Positions 10,071 to 21,343 of a DNA stretch of 64,000 nucleotides are shown piece by piece (the stretch's first letter is position 1; every line of letters begins with the position of its first letter). The notes under the pieces were generated by a model. The model ran no database searches. It saw only the letters and a list, made by a program, of their open reading frames with translations, and was not told where the DNA came from. This DNA is from Ursus arctos (taxonomy: Eukaryota; Chordata; Mammalia; Carnivora; Ursidae). The stretch is taken from NCBI RefSeq assembly GCF_023065955.2, contig NW_026622874.1, positions 25,725,772-25,789,771 of the forward strand. The letters are read 5' to 3'. A program made the position numbers and the translations under genes.

Positions 10071-13000
10071 TTTATTCTTTTTTTTAAGGCCAATTAAACT
10101 AATTTTATTCAGAGTAAGTTTACATTAAATTATAATATTAACAATCTCTAGAGACAACGAACATAAAATTTAAGAAGTAAAAATCTGTTCGGTCTCTTAT
10201 AGACCACATATTATAGAACTCACAAATGAATATTTACAAATAGATAAATAATGACAATACTTAAATGGTGAGGATTTTCACATGGAAACCCATAAAATGT
10301 TTCTAAAAGGGAGAAACTTTTTAATAATTTAGCACAAAATCAAATTATATAAACTTGGTATATTCCAGAAAATATTGTTTTAAACATTTATACCATGATC
10401 AAAATTCCTATGGTAGCTTTTAATCAAAATGAAGCGCACTATTATGTAATATACAGAGCACTCTTAAATGTTACTAGAAAAGCATATTTGTTAGTTATGG
10501 CACCTATATATACACAAAACATGAAACCAAGTCCAACAAAATCCTTTTAATCTTTTAACAAAATAACTTCTTCACATTTTCAAGACTTTAAGACTCCTAT
10601 AAAACTTTTCACAGTGGTTACAGAACAAAGAACAACGCATGACTGTAAAAACAAACCAATCCTACAAATACTGCAGTGAAAAAAAATCAAACAGCAGTTA
10701 CCCCAAGCAAAAAACAGGGGCTGCTAGACTCAATCTTAGAAGAGTAAACACAAACATACTATCTCCCAAACTCCTAAACAGAAAATCTACAAACAACTCA
10801 GCGGAAGAAGAACAAAGATGGTCATGGGTTCACCGCAGCAAGCACACCTGACCCGGTGTTGTCTTGGCACACTGAGAAATCTTACTCTAAAAAGTCAGTC
10901 ATCAGAGTTTAAAATGTATGGAACATAAAGGAAACAAACAGATGCCAATATTTACATTTCATAATTAATTAGCCAGCTTTTGACATTGTTTCTTCCTAAT
11001 GCCCGCCAACAAAGGGTTCTTGTTTCTAAAACTAAGTGCCCATCAACTAAGAGATCCTGCCTTTAGGAGTACACCAGTCATCTCTGCAGCCCATGAACGC
11101 AGCATAGAGGGTCTTTTTAACTATGCATTCATGAGCACACACAGACACCAAACCAAACTTTCAACTTTCTGCCACAAGAGCAACATCTTACAAAGGAACC
11201 TCTTTTAACCAATATCTTCTTGTCCAATCTCAAAGTCATTCTGCACAAAGCAACAAAAACAATTCAAACAGCGAAAAGGGTTAAGAGGGAGAACTGGAGG
11301 GAAAGACACATATGCCATTTGCAAACCCTTAAGCTTTGTGAAGGGTGATCCAAGAAAAATCATCTCTTTGCTTTCTATTCCAAAAGTCTTCATCTGGCTC
11401 AATCTCAGAAGTCTTGGAGATAGCACAGAAATGCTTCATTGCTCTGAAGATACATTCTAGTGTCTCACTGAGAGAAAGCAGTTGGCCAACACATCAGGCC
11501 ATGTAGTGGTGATTATCTCTCTCCATATAGTCTGTCAATAAGTAATTCAATTCTTTTTAAAATCTCTAGGCTTTACTGGAAATTTCACTGATTATACAAT
11601 TCAGAAACTAGAAGATTATGACAAAGAGTCTTTCTCATCTTCATTATTCTAACAATAGCAGGGTCAATCTGATACTGTCTTTCCTGAAACACTATCAGTG
11701 GTGCTGACTTGTTCTTCAACGGTTTCCTTCATCTGGATCTGGCTGCTATTTGAAACAACTTGTATTTGATTTCCCCGCTGAACATGAATGTGCCCCGATC
11801 TTCCATCTCCTTCCTTTTGGGGCTTTTAACCAGAACTCGTGCTTTGCCACAGGCCAGAGACTGTAATGTTCTTTGAAGTCCACTGTCCTCTATTCTCATG
11901 GCCATTTTTATTTCTTCAAAACTGAACCTACCCCCTTCACTGAACATGAGAAGCACCAGTACCTGGAAGATGAACACCTGGAACTCCTTTCCTTCCTTAA
12001 ACTTGCTTTTTAAACAACATTCCCCAATGTAGTTTGTCACTGAAGTTTTCTATCCCTGTGCTTTCTGAGATAAAATGTCTTAAATACTTCCTGAAGTCTA
12101 ACCATTTCTAGAGTTAAATGCACTTCCATAGGTGTATATGTTGGCCAGTATCCCATCATAAGTCTATTCACTGTTAGGTCTATAGAGCCTGGGTCATTTT
12201 GATTCTGCATATACTGCTTGAAATGAACCATGATGTCCTTGGAGAGCTCCATGTCCTTGAACATGCCTTCCAGCTTGCTGGTGAAAGCAGCACCACATTG
12301 ATGCTTTAGTTTTGACAACATAGATTTTTCAGCATCCACCGAGGTGCTTTCTCCAATGAGTTGTCGTTTTGCCAATTATAAAAGCCTTCAAAGAAATCTT
12401 TACTGTGAATGAACCCGAATATTATCATAACCTTGTCTCCAGCTCTTCGTCTGTTGCTTCTTTATTACTTGCTCTTGATTTTGAATCAACATGCTTTGCT
12501 ATCAATTCTGCGGGCTTATTTGGCCTCTTGTTGATAAATGTTTCAAAGGATTCCTTCATCAAGTTGATGAACTTCTTGTTCCTCTGAAAGCACACTTCTC
12601 TCACATGGTCCACATGATCCTTAACATCTAGCAGGTCCTGTACCACAGTTTTGCCTTTTTCAGGACTGATAACACCTGTTGTCCCAGAAGTCTTGATGTA
12701 GTCGCTCCAGTGATGCAGCAGAATTTGCTGCCCAGGTGTCACATGGCTGAACAGCTGGTATATCTGAGTGAGCTCAGCACACTGTTCTCATCAAGGAGAT
12801 GGTCAAGCCCTTTCTACAGAATTGCTGTTCAATGTTCTCCTAATACGTGTTTCTCCACAAAAGCAATCAGTGGTTTCTGTATGCTGTGGTCTGAATATGT
12901 GATTACTCAGTCTCCCTCTTCCTCTAACGCTTATTTACATGGTTAACATATTCTGGCCTTCTGCAGCATATAAACAAGTAGTTTCTTCCAAAAATTTCAG

Positions 13001-13781
13001 TTCAAATGAATCTTTATATACCTGAAGGTCAGAGAGCACACTCAGTAGACTTTTCAATAAACTTCTATCCACTGCTTCACTGCTTCATTCTTGTTCAGTT
13101 AATAGCAGAATTACATCAATACTACTTTTACTATGAACCATTTTATCACTAATGATATGGTTTCTAAAAAGTTCTAATCCCATATCCCAGATAGAAGGAA
13201 GCATGGAATTCTGAAGTACATAAGTGCAAAGCAAAAACAGGAAAATACTTCTGATCATGATCATTTGTATGCAATGATCTTGCCAGCATGTGTTAATCTT
13301 CTTTAAAAATAAAACATTATCTGGTGAGTCTTCTCTAAACTGAAAGATCTGTGCTTGGACATGATCTTCACAGACCTGGCACAGCTGTTTGTAGAGTGTT
13401 GAGGAAACTTTGTAAGAACAGATTTTCAACAGCTTGGTAGTTTTTTGAGGTTCTATCTGATGGAGATACTACTTGTATGTATGGCTTTCACTGCCTCAAG
13501 AAGCTTCTCCAGATGTCCTGAATGTAGTTATCAGGAAAGTCAGGCCTGTCTCAGAAATTCTTGATCACTAATTTCTTGGAGGCACTGCTACCCCCAGGTT
13601 TGGAGGTGATGGCGGCCACTCTGAGGGACACGGACGTGCTGATGCCGTGGGTGTGCCCAGCAAGCACTGAGCGGTTGGCCTTCCTGGGGATCTTGTCAGC
13701 CATGGTTAAGGCCAGGAAGCAGCAGGAGACCGCCCTGACCCACCCTGAGTGGCTGCCCAACTACTGCTGCCCAACAGCTTG
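10071..13781 (-). pseudogene. CUL4A: Processed CUL4A pseudogene (retrocopy)
   Basis: An intronless, decayed copy of cullin-4A, the scaffold of CRL4 ubiquitin ligases. Frames on the minus strand follow the parent order. The start codon is at 13703 (MADKIPRKANRSV..., cf. the CUL4A N-terminus), followed by the N-terminal repeat region (13085-13429, with '[18 protein letters not shown]' and '[19 protein letters not shown]'). Next come the middle (12425-12742, '[20 protein letters not shown]'), the cullin-homology region (12037-12375, '[20 protein letters not shown]', '[13 protein letters not shown]') and the C-terminal region (11729-12040, '[18 protein letters not shown]'). The neddylation-site neighbourhood '[11 protein letters not shown]' is still legible near 11640, and the stop is at 11493-11495. 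At least five frame changes and stops break it. Wording ([21 protein letters not shown]) favours CUL4A over CUL4B. A 3' UTR of about 1.4 kb, an AATAAA at 10104-10109 (minus strand) and a poly(A) at 10071-10085 mark retroposition. TSD: GGCAATTCTT at 10062-10071 and 13782-13791. Confidence 0.95.
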
Positions 13782-14533
13782 GGCAATTCTTAAAATAAGA
13801 CAACAGTGAAGTTTGCCTGGGCACCTGGGTGGCTCAGTCAGTTAAGCATCTGCCTTCAGCTCAGGTCATGATCTCCAGGTCCTGGGATAGAGTCCCGCAT
13901 CTGGCTCCCTGCTCAGCAGTGAGTCTGCTTCTACCTCTGCCTCTGCCCCTCCCCCTGCTCATGTTCTCTCTGTCTCTCTCTCTCAAATAAATAAATAAAA
14001 TCTTTAAAAAAAAAAACCAAAACAAATCAACAACAAAACTAATGAAGTTTGCCATACTGATTAACTCGTCCTTTCACAAATGATTTCTCTGTAGCACGTG
14101 ATGCTATTTGACAGCATTTTACCTGCAGAAGAACGTCTTTCAAAATTGGAGTCAATCATCCCAAACTCTACCACTATTTAATCAACTATGTTTATGTAAT
14201 ATTCTAAATCTTTTGTTGTCATTTCAATGATCTTCACCAGGAGTAGATTCCCTCTCAAGAAACCACCGTCTTTGCTCATCCGTAGGAAGTAACTCCTCAT
14301 CCATTAAAGTTTTATCGTGAAATTGAAGCAATTCAAATAATAATGACAAAGCTTGAAATATCATAAGAATTATCAAAATGTGACACTAAGATATGAAGTG
14401 AGCAAATGCTGTTGGAAAAAATAGTGCCAATAAACTTGCTTAATGCGGGGCTGCCACAAACCTTCAATTTTTAAAGAATGCAGTATCTGTGAAGTTCAAT
14501 AAAGCAAAGTGCAATAAAATGAGGTAAGCCTGT
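13782..14533. mobile_element. Tigger1-like DNA transposon, right part
   Basis: The sequence resumes with 'ggcaattcttaaaataagacaacagtgaag' and 'gatttctctgtagcacgtgatgct'. It runs to the terminal 'gcagtatctgtgaag...gcaaagtgcaataaaatgaggtaagcctgta', the inverted counterpart of the left end. It carries a SINE at 13818-14042. The outer ends (about 9750 and 14533) are near-complementary, so both termini survive. Confidence 0.85.
13818..14042 (+). mobile_element. Can-SINE inside Tigger1
   Basis: Head 'gggcacctgggtggctcag', a CT-rich middle and a long A-rich tail with 'aaccaaaacaaatc'. It is flanked by TGAAGTTTGCC at 13807-13817 and 14043-14053. The host sequence is transposon, so this insertion postdates Tigger1. 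Confidence 0.93.
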
Positions 14534-14590
14534 AGTTTAGAATAGTTCCTCAATGTTTGTGTTACTAACAATAACAGGCAATGGATATAA

Positions 14591-14805
14591 TAATTTTTTT
14601 TGAAGATATTATTTGAGAGAGAGAGAACGTGCACACAAACGTGTCTGCATGTAAGGAGGGACGGGGGACAGGGAGAGAGAATCCCAAGCAGACTCTGCCC
14701 TAAGCAGGGAGCCTGAGGTGGGACTCAATCTTGTGACCCCGAGATCATAACTGTGCGGCAACCAAGAGTCACAGGCTTCACTGACTCTGCCACCCAGGTG
14801 CCCCC
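14591..14805 (-). mobile_element. Older Can-SINE between Tigger1 and L1
   Basis: Minus-strand copy with T-rich side near 14591-14600 and 'gccacccaggtgcccc' head at 14789-14805. It abuts the broken 3' side of the L1 that follows. A clear duplication is not visible; only CAGGCA is shared by the two flanks. Confidence 0.88.
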
Positions 14806-14808
14806 AGG

Positions 14809-17041
14809 CACAACAAACCATGTATAGAAATGCAACTGATTTCTGAGCATTGATTTTGTATCCTGACATATTACTGAATTGTTCTATAACTTCTAGTAGT
14901 TCGGGGGTGTATTCTTTTGGGTTTTCCATATAGAGTATATCATGTCATCTGCGAAGACAGTCTGACTTCTTTGCCGATTTGGATACCTTTTACCCCTTTT
15001 TGTTGTCTGATTGCTGTTGCAAGGACTTCTAGTACTATGTTGAATAATAATGGCAAGAGTGGGCAACCTTGTGGTGTTCCTGATCTTAAGAGAAGGCTTC
15101 CAACTTTTCCCCATTGAGAATGATATTTGCTGTAGGCTTTTCATAGATGGTTTTTATGAAACTGAGGAATGTACCCTCCATCCCTACACTCTGAAGGGTT
15201 TTAATCAGGAAAGGATGCTGTATTTTGTCAAATGCTTTTTCTGTATCTATTGAGAGGCTCATATGGTTCTTGACTCTTTTCTTGTTGATATGATCTATCA
15301 CACTGATCGACTAGCGAATGTTGAACCACCCTTGCATACCGGGGATGAATCCCACTTGGTCATGAAGAATAATCCTTTTAATGTACTGTTGGATCCTATT
15401 AGCTAGGATCTTGTTGAGAATTTTGGCGTCCATATTCAGCAGGGATATCAGTCTGTAATTCTCCTTTTTGATGGGGTCTTTGCCTGGTTTGGGGATCAAG
15501 GTAATACTGGCCTCATAGAATGAGTTTGGTAGTTTTCCTTCTGTTTCTATTTTTTGAAACAGCTTCAGGAGAATGGGTATTATTTCTTCTTTGAATGTTT
15601 GGTAGAATTCCCCGGGGGAATCCATCAGGCCCTGGCCTCTTGTTTTTCGGGAGGTTTTTGATAACTGCTTCAATCTCTTCATAATTAATTGGTCTGTTTA
15701 AAAAATCAATTTCTTCCTGTTTCAGTCTTGGTAGTTTATAGGTTTCCAGGAAGGCATCCATTTCTTCCAGGTTGTTTAATTTATTGGCATAAAGCTGTTG
15801 GTAAAAGTTTCTAATGATCCTTCCTTTCATTGGTGTTGGTTGTGACCTCTCCCTTTTTATTCATAATTTTATTAATTTGGGTCCTTTCTCTATTCTTTTG
15901 AATAAGTCTTGCCAGTAGGTTATCGATCTTATTTATTCTTTCAAAGAACCAGCTTCTAGTTCTCTTGATCTGCTCCACTGTGCTCCTGGTTTCTAATTCA
16001 TTGATCTCTGCTCTAATCTTGATCAACTGCTTTCTCGTGCGAGGGTTAGGCCTGTTCTTCTGTTCCAGCTCCAGCTTCTTGAGGTGAGAATACAAAAACT
16101 GCATTTTAGATTTTTCTATCTTTTGAGTGAGGCTTGGATGGCTATGTATTTTCCCCTTAGGACTGCCTTTGCAGGTCCCACAGGTTTTGGACCATTGTGT
16201 TTTCATTCTCGTTGATCTCCATAAATTGTTTAAATTGATTTTTAATCTCCTGGTTTATCCAATCATTCTTGAGCAGGATGGTTCTTAGTTTCCAAGTGTT
16301 TGCGTTTCTTCCAAATTTTTCCTTGTGATTGAGTTCCAATTTCAAAGCATTGTGTTCTGAGAATATGCAGGGAATAATTTCAGTCTTTTGGTATCGGTTG
16401 AGGCCTGTTTTGTGACCCAGTATATGGTCTATTCTGGAGAACATTCCATGTGCATTTGAAAAGAATGAGTATTCTGTTGTTCTGGGGTATAGTGTTCTAT
16501 ATATATCTATGAGGTCCATCTGGTCTAGTATGTCAATCAACGCTCTTGTTTCTTGGTTGATTTTCTGCTTAGGTGATCTGTCTATTGCTGATAGCGGAGT
16601 GTTGAGGTCCCCTACTATTAACGTATTTTTATCTATATGTCTCTTTATTCTGGTTAAGAGTTGCTTTCTGTATCTTGCTACTCCCCTGTTGGGGGCATAG
16701 ATATTTATAATTGTCATATCCACTTGTTGGATACATCCTTTAAGAATAATATAGTGTCCTTCTGTATCTCTAACTACAGTCTTTAGTTTAAAATCTAATC
16801 CGTCTGATATGAGAATTGCTACCTCAGCTTTCTTTTGAGGTCCATTGGCATGAAAAATGGTTCTCCATCCCTTCACTTTCAGTCTGGATGTACCTTTAGG
16901 TTCAAGATGAGTCTCTTGTAGACAGCAAATGGATGGGTCATGTCTTTTTATCCAATCTGCAATCCTGTGGCGTTTTATGGGAGCATTTAGGCCATTCACA
17001 TTGAGAGTGATTATTGAGAGATATGATTTTAATGATGTCAC
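14809..17041 (-). pseudogene. L1 ORF2 (endonuclease/reverse transcriptase), broken and truncated
   Basis: The start at 17041 reads MTSLKSYLSIITLNVNGL. The endonuclease domain stays open to about 16157 and shows TLNVNGLN, QETHL, GDLNTPLS, SRIDHIL and a final SEHNALKL. The last motif has E where D usually precedes the catalytic H. Frameshifts near 16200, 15820, 15600, 15305 and 15110 separate the RT blocks: '[11 protein letters not shown]', '[13 protein letters not shown]', '[12 protein letters not shown]' and 'VFADDMI' (FADD at about 14944-14955). It ends after 'MSGYKINAQKS'. It is not functional. Confidence 0.93.
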
Positions 17042-17113
17042 GTTGCCTGTGAGGTCTTTGTTTCTACAGATTATAAATTTCTGTTCTGTATCACTCTTGG
17101 GGCCTTTTTACTT

Positions 17114-18017
17114 TTATAGAACCCCCCTTAATATCTCCTGTAGTGCTGGTTTCGTGGTTACGAATTCGGTCAGTTTCTGCCTATCCTGGAAGACCCTTAT
17201 CTCTCCATCAATTCTGAATGACAGCCTTGCTGGATAAAGGATCCTTGGCTGCATGTTTTTCTGGGATAGAGCTTTGAAAATATGCTGCCACCCCTTCCTA
17301 GCCTGCCATGTCTCTGTAGACAGGTCTGACGTTAATCTGGTATTTTTTCCTCTGTATGTGAGAAATCTTTTTGCCCTGGCCGCTTTCAATACTGTATCCT
17401 TGGATCTAATATTTGCATATTGCACTATGACGTGATGTGGTGTAGGTCTGCCGTGGTCGACCTTGGGAGGGGTCCTCTCTGCCTTTTGGACACGAATGCT
17501 TGTTTCCTTTGTCAGATTAGGGAAGTTTTCAGCTACAATTTGTTCAAATATCTCTTCTAGACCTCTCTCTTTCTCCACCCCCTCGGGGATGCTGATGATT
17601 CTGACACTGGAATGTTTCATTGAGTCAGTAATCTCCAGTAATCTACATTCTTGAGATTGGATTTTTTTGAGCCAAGTTTCTGTTTTAACTTTCTCTTCTA
17701 CCATCCCATCCTCCAATTCACTAATTTGTTCTTCTGCCTCACTTACCTTGGCCATCAGAGCATCTAGTTTTGACTGCATTTGATTCACAGCATTTTTAAT
17801 TTCTGCCAGATTCGCTCTCATTTCCACCCTTAGAGATTCTATATTCTCGTTAATATTTTCGTTAATATTTTTTTTCAAGTCTACACATCATCTTGACCAT
17901 TGTTACTCTGAACTCCATTTCTGACAATTTGGTTATATCCATATCCATCAGTTCTGTGGCAGAGGCCACAGACTCATTATCTTTTCTTTGCTGGGGGGGA
18001 TTTCTCCTCCTTGTCAT
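17114..18017 (-). pseudogene. L1 ORF1 (RNA-binding protein), frameshifted
   Basis: ORF1p is the trimeric nucleic-acid-binding chaperone of L1. The start at 18017 reads MTRRRNPPQQRKDNES. The frame breaks at an 8-T run (17868-17875, plus strand), where seven would keep it open. After that it is open for about 250 codons to 17114. That part has a coiled-coil heptad region (about 17700-17860, 'MQSKLDALMAKVSEAEEQI'), an RRM-like segment ('RIISIPEGVEKERGLEEIFE') and a C-terminal domain ending GVL. Confidence 0.93.
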
Positions 18018-19010
18018 TCTGATGAGGAGAGGTTGCAGGGCTGCCCAGAGCCCAAATTATTGACCAGGACCCAGGCAGTGTGCACTTGTTTTATAGGGAC
18101 CTTAGGGATGTGGGCTTCTTGATTTTTCAGCCTGCCTTCTGGGGGAGGGGCCTGCCGCGCTGATATTCAAGCAACCCTGTTTAGGTAGAGTCGCCCTGTC
18201 CCCTGCGAAGGGGGGTGGGGATGGGCACATTGTGAGCTGGTATTTCTGGGCTTTTGTTCTGTGGTGGCTTTCCCTGGCGGTTTTCTGTGTCTCTTCTGAG
18301 AGTCAGAGCAGCAGTGGCTGTATCCTAGCCTCTGTCTCAGAACAGAGAGATCGCAGTCTGCTTTCCACTGAGCTCTCTTGGCCCCTTTAACTCTGTTTCT
18401 GTCGGTGCTGCCAAAAACCCTGCAGTGTCATGGGTTGTGCGCCCCACAGCCCCTCTCCCAGCCCTCACTTCCAGGGCCGGCACGTCTCTGTCCTTTGTGC
18501 TTCTAACACCGCCAGCCGCCCCCAGTCCCATGCACGCTCCTGAGCTCCCTGTTTCAGTGTGGTTCGTGCGTGCTCTGGAGTGCCGGTTTTCAGTCTGGTC
18601 GCACGCGCTCCCGAGCTCCCGGTATCAGTCCGGTTCCAGTGAGCACTCCGGCGCCCTGGTTTTCAGTCTGGTCACATGCGTTCCCGGGCTCACGGTCTCA
18701 GTCTGCTTTCTCGTGGGTGCCAGTCTGCGAGTCCAGCCACTCCCCAGTGCAGGTGGCTACTGTTTCCCGGTGCCCAAGCGCAGCGGCTCCCTCCCCCTTC
18801 CGTTTATCTTCCGATATCTGTGCGCGGATTCACGGCTCCCCACTTCGTACCTCAATATTCAGTGCTGGAGATATTCGTTTGTAGAGATCCAGATGTATCC
18901 TCTGCGTTTCAGGCTGATCCCGTGGGTTTTCAGGATGGTCTGGTACATATCCAGCTCGACTCAGGGGACCAGCTGAAAAAGGGGTCCCCTACTCCTCCGC
19001 CATCTTTTTT
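18018..19010 (-). promoter_or_regulatory. L1 5' UTR (internal promoter region)
   Basis: GC-rich sequence between the L1 5' end and ORF1, with 'ttcagctggtcccctgagtcgagctgg' (minus strand) at about 18950-18980, as in carnivore L1 promoters. It is the most GC- and CpG-rich stretch of the window. Overlapping plus-strand frames of up to 183 residues (18425-18976, 18570-18884, 18676-19122) arise from this composition and are not genes. Whether promoter activity remains cannot be read from sequence. Confidence 0.75.
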
Positions 19011-21133
19011 CCTCCCTATCCAACTATTTCTATGTCTACAAGAAACCCACCTTACACATAATGATATAAGTAGTTTTAAAGTAAAAGGACAGAAAAATAC
19101 ATACCACACAAACACTAATTAAAAGAAATATTAAGTGGCTAATTAATATCAAAGTAGACTTCAGACCCAAGAAAATTACCAGGTATGAAATTCATCACAT
19201 AATGAAACAAGCCAATTCATCAAGAATTCCTAACTTCCTAATATGTATGTATCTAACAATGAGAGTTTCAAAATATATGAAGCCAAAATTTACAAAACTA
19301 AAAGGAGAAATAGACAAATCCATAATTACAGTTGGAGGCTTCAACATATCTCCTTCAGTAATCAGTAAAGAGAGCAGACAGAATATTAACAAGAACAAAG
19401 AGGAACTGAACAATAGCATCAACCAACTGGATCTGGCATTTAAAGAACACTCCACCTAACAACATCATTTTATTCTTTTGAAAATGTACACATGGAACAT
19501 TCACCAAGATAGACCCTATCCTGTGTCGTTAAATAAGCTTTAGCAAATTTAAAAGAATTGAAATTATATAAAGCATGTTCCTTTAAGCCATAAAAGATTT
19601 AGAAATTAATAATAAAAAGACAGCAACAAAATCTCCAAACACATGGAAATCACACTTACTTCTAGATAACCCATAGGTGTAAAAGGAATCAAGGAAAATA
19701 AAAATATTTTGAACTGAATGAAAATGAGACTACAACATACCAAAATTTGAGAAATGCACCAAAGGAGTGTCTAGAGGGAAATTTATGGTATAAAATACTT
19801 ATATGGGAAAAGAAGAAAAGGTCTCAAATCAATAATCTAAACTTCCACATTAAGAAACTAAAAAAATAAATAAAATAAATTCAAGGCAATCAAAATAACG
19901 GAAAAAAGAAAACAACAGAAATTGCTCAAATTAAAAACAAAAAAACTCAATAATCAGTGAAATCAAAAGCTAGCTTATCTTTATAAATTAAAAAATTGAT
20001 TTAAAAAAAAGTCAAGCAAAACTAACAGAGAAAAAAGAAGACACAAATTACCAACATTTAATATGTAATAGGGGATTTAACTACAGACCCCAGACATTAA
20101 AAAAATAATAGAGAAATAGTGCAAACAATTCTATGCACATAAACTCAACACCTTAGATGAAATGGACCAATTCCTAGAAAACCACAAAATGCCAAAATTT
20201 ACACGAGATGAAATAGATAACCTAAGGAGTCTTACAACCGCTAAAGAAATTAGATAATCACAAAAACAATTTTCCAAAAACAAAATCTCTAGACCCAGAT
20301 GATTTCAATGATGGATTCTATAAAAATATTTAATGAAGAATACCAAACTATCAGATATCTTCCAAAAAACAGAAGACAATACTTCCCAACTCATTTTAGG
20401 GTAATGATGTTTACCTGATACCAGAACTAGACAAAGATGGCACAGGTGAAGATAACTACAGACCAATATCCTTCTTGGATAGAAATTTTTAAAATCCTCA
20501 ACAAACTATTAGATAATTTAATCCAGCAATATACAGAAACAATAATACACCACGACTAAGTGGGGTAGATCCCAGGAATGTAAAAATAGCTCAATATTTG
20601 AAAATCAAGCAACGTAGTCCATCCTATGAATGGTATAAAAATATAAACCACGTGATAATATCATTTGATGCAGAAAAAGCATCTGATAAAATTCCATATC
20701 CTTCAACAGTAAAAACATTTAGCAAACTAGGAATAGAAGGAAATTTCCACAATCTGATAAAAAGGCATCTCTGGGGGTAAAACATCAGCTAATATACTAA
20801 ATGGTGAAGACTAAGATGGGAATAAGGAAAAAGGACAGTCACTCTCACCACACCTATACAACATCATACTGGAAGTGTTGGTCAGTGCAATAATTTAAGA
20901 AAAAGGAAGAGAAGGCATACAGATTGGAAAGGAAGACATAAAACTGCCCCTGTTCTCAGATAATATAACTGTTTATGTAGACAACCCCAAGGAATCTACC
21001 AAGAACCCCTAAAACTCATAAGTGAGTTTTCAGTCACAGGATAGAAGGTCAACACATTAAAAAAAAAACAACAATCATATCTGTATACATCAGCGATGAA
21101 CAGCTGGCAAATTAAATTTTAAAACCAACACCA

Positions 21134-21343
21134 CAGGCATGTGGGTGGCTAAGTAGGTTGTGTTGGACTCTTGATTTCAGCTGGGATCATGATCTCGGGG
21201 TCATGAGACTGAGCTTCATGTCAGGCTCCATGCTCACCAGGGAGTCTGCTTGAGATTTTCTCTCTCCTTCTCCCTCTGCCCCTCCCCCTCCTCATGCTCT
21301 TTCTCACTCTCTCTAAAATAAAGAAACAAATCTTTAAAAAAAC
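21134..21343 (+). mobile_element. Older Can-SINE inside the plus-strand L1
   Basis: Diverged copy beginning 'caggcatgtgggtggctaag', with 'gactcttgatttcagctggg' and 'tcatgagactgagcttcatg', ending in an A-rich tail. Flanks share ACAACACCA-like sequence. Confidence 0.88.

Larger units (their letters stand above)
14809..19010 (-). mobile_element. Carnivore L1, 5' end present, 3' end absent
   Basis: Reading the minus strand: the 5' end 'gatggcggaggagtagggg' (about 19004), a 5' UTR of about 1 kb, ORF1 (18017-17114) and ORF2 from 17041. Sequence stops at about 14809, roughly 45 codons after the RT FADD motif. The rest of ORF2, the 3' UTR and poly(A) are missing, the reverse of the usual 5' truncation. 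The number of frameshifts indicates moderate age. The 3' breakpoint is next to an older SINE, and the 5' end abuts an older plus-strand L1. Confidence 0.93.

Noticed and set aside
12369..12946. Plus-strand frames of 72 and 78 residues
   Set aside because: Antisense to the CUL4A retrocopy.
10071..13781. Functional cullin gene
   Set aside because: No introns, poly(A) and TSD present, and multiple frameshifts and stops in the coding region.
13561..13809. Plus-strand 82-residue frame
   Set aside because: Antisense to the N-terminal part of the CUL4A retrocopy.
14809..17041. Active L1
   Set aside because: ORF1 has a frameshift, ORF2 has several breaks, and the 3' end is absent.
18425..19122. 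Plus-strand frames of up to 183 residues
   Set aside because: They lie antisense to the L1 5' UTR, which is GC-rich and stop-poor; the translations show no domain and overlap one another in several frames.
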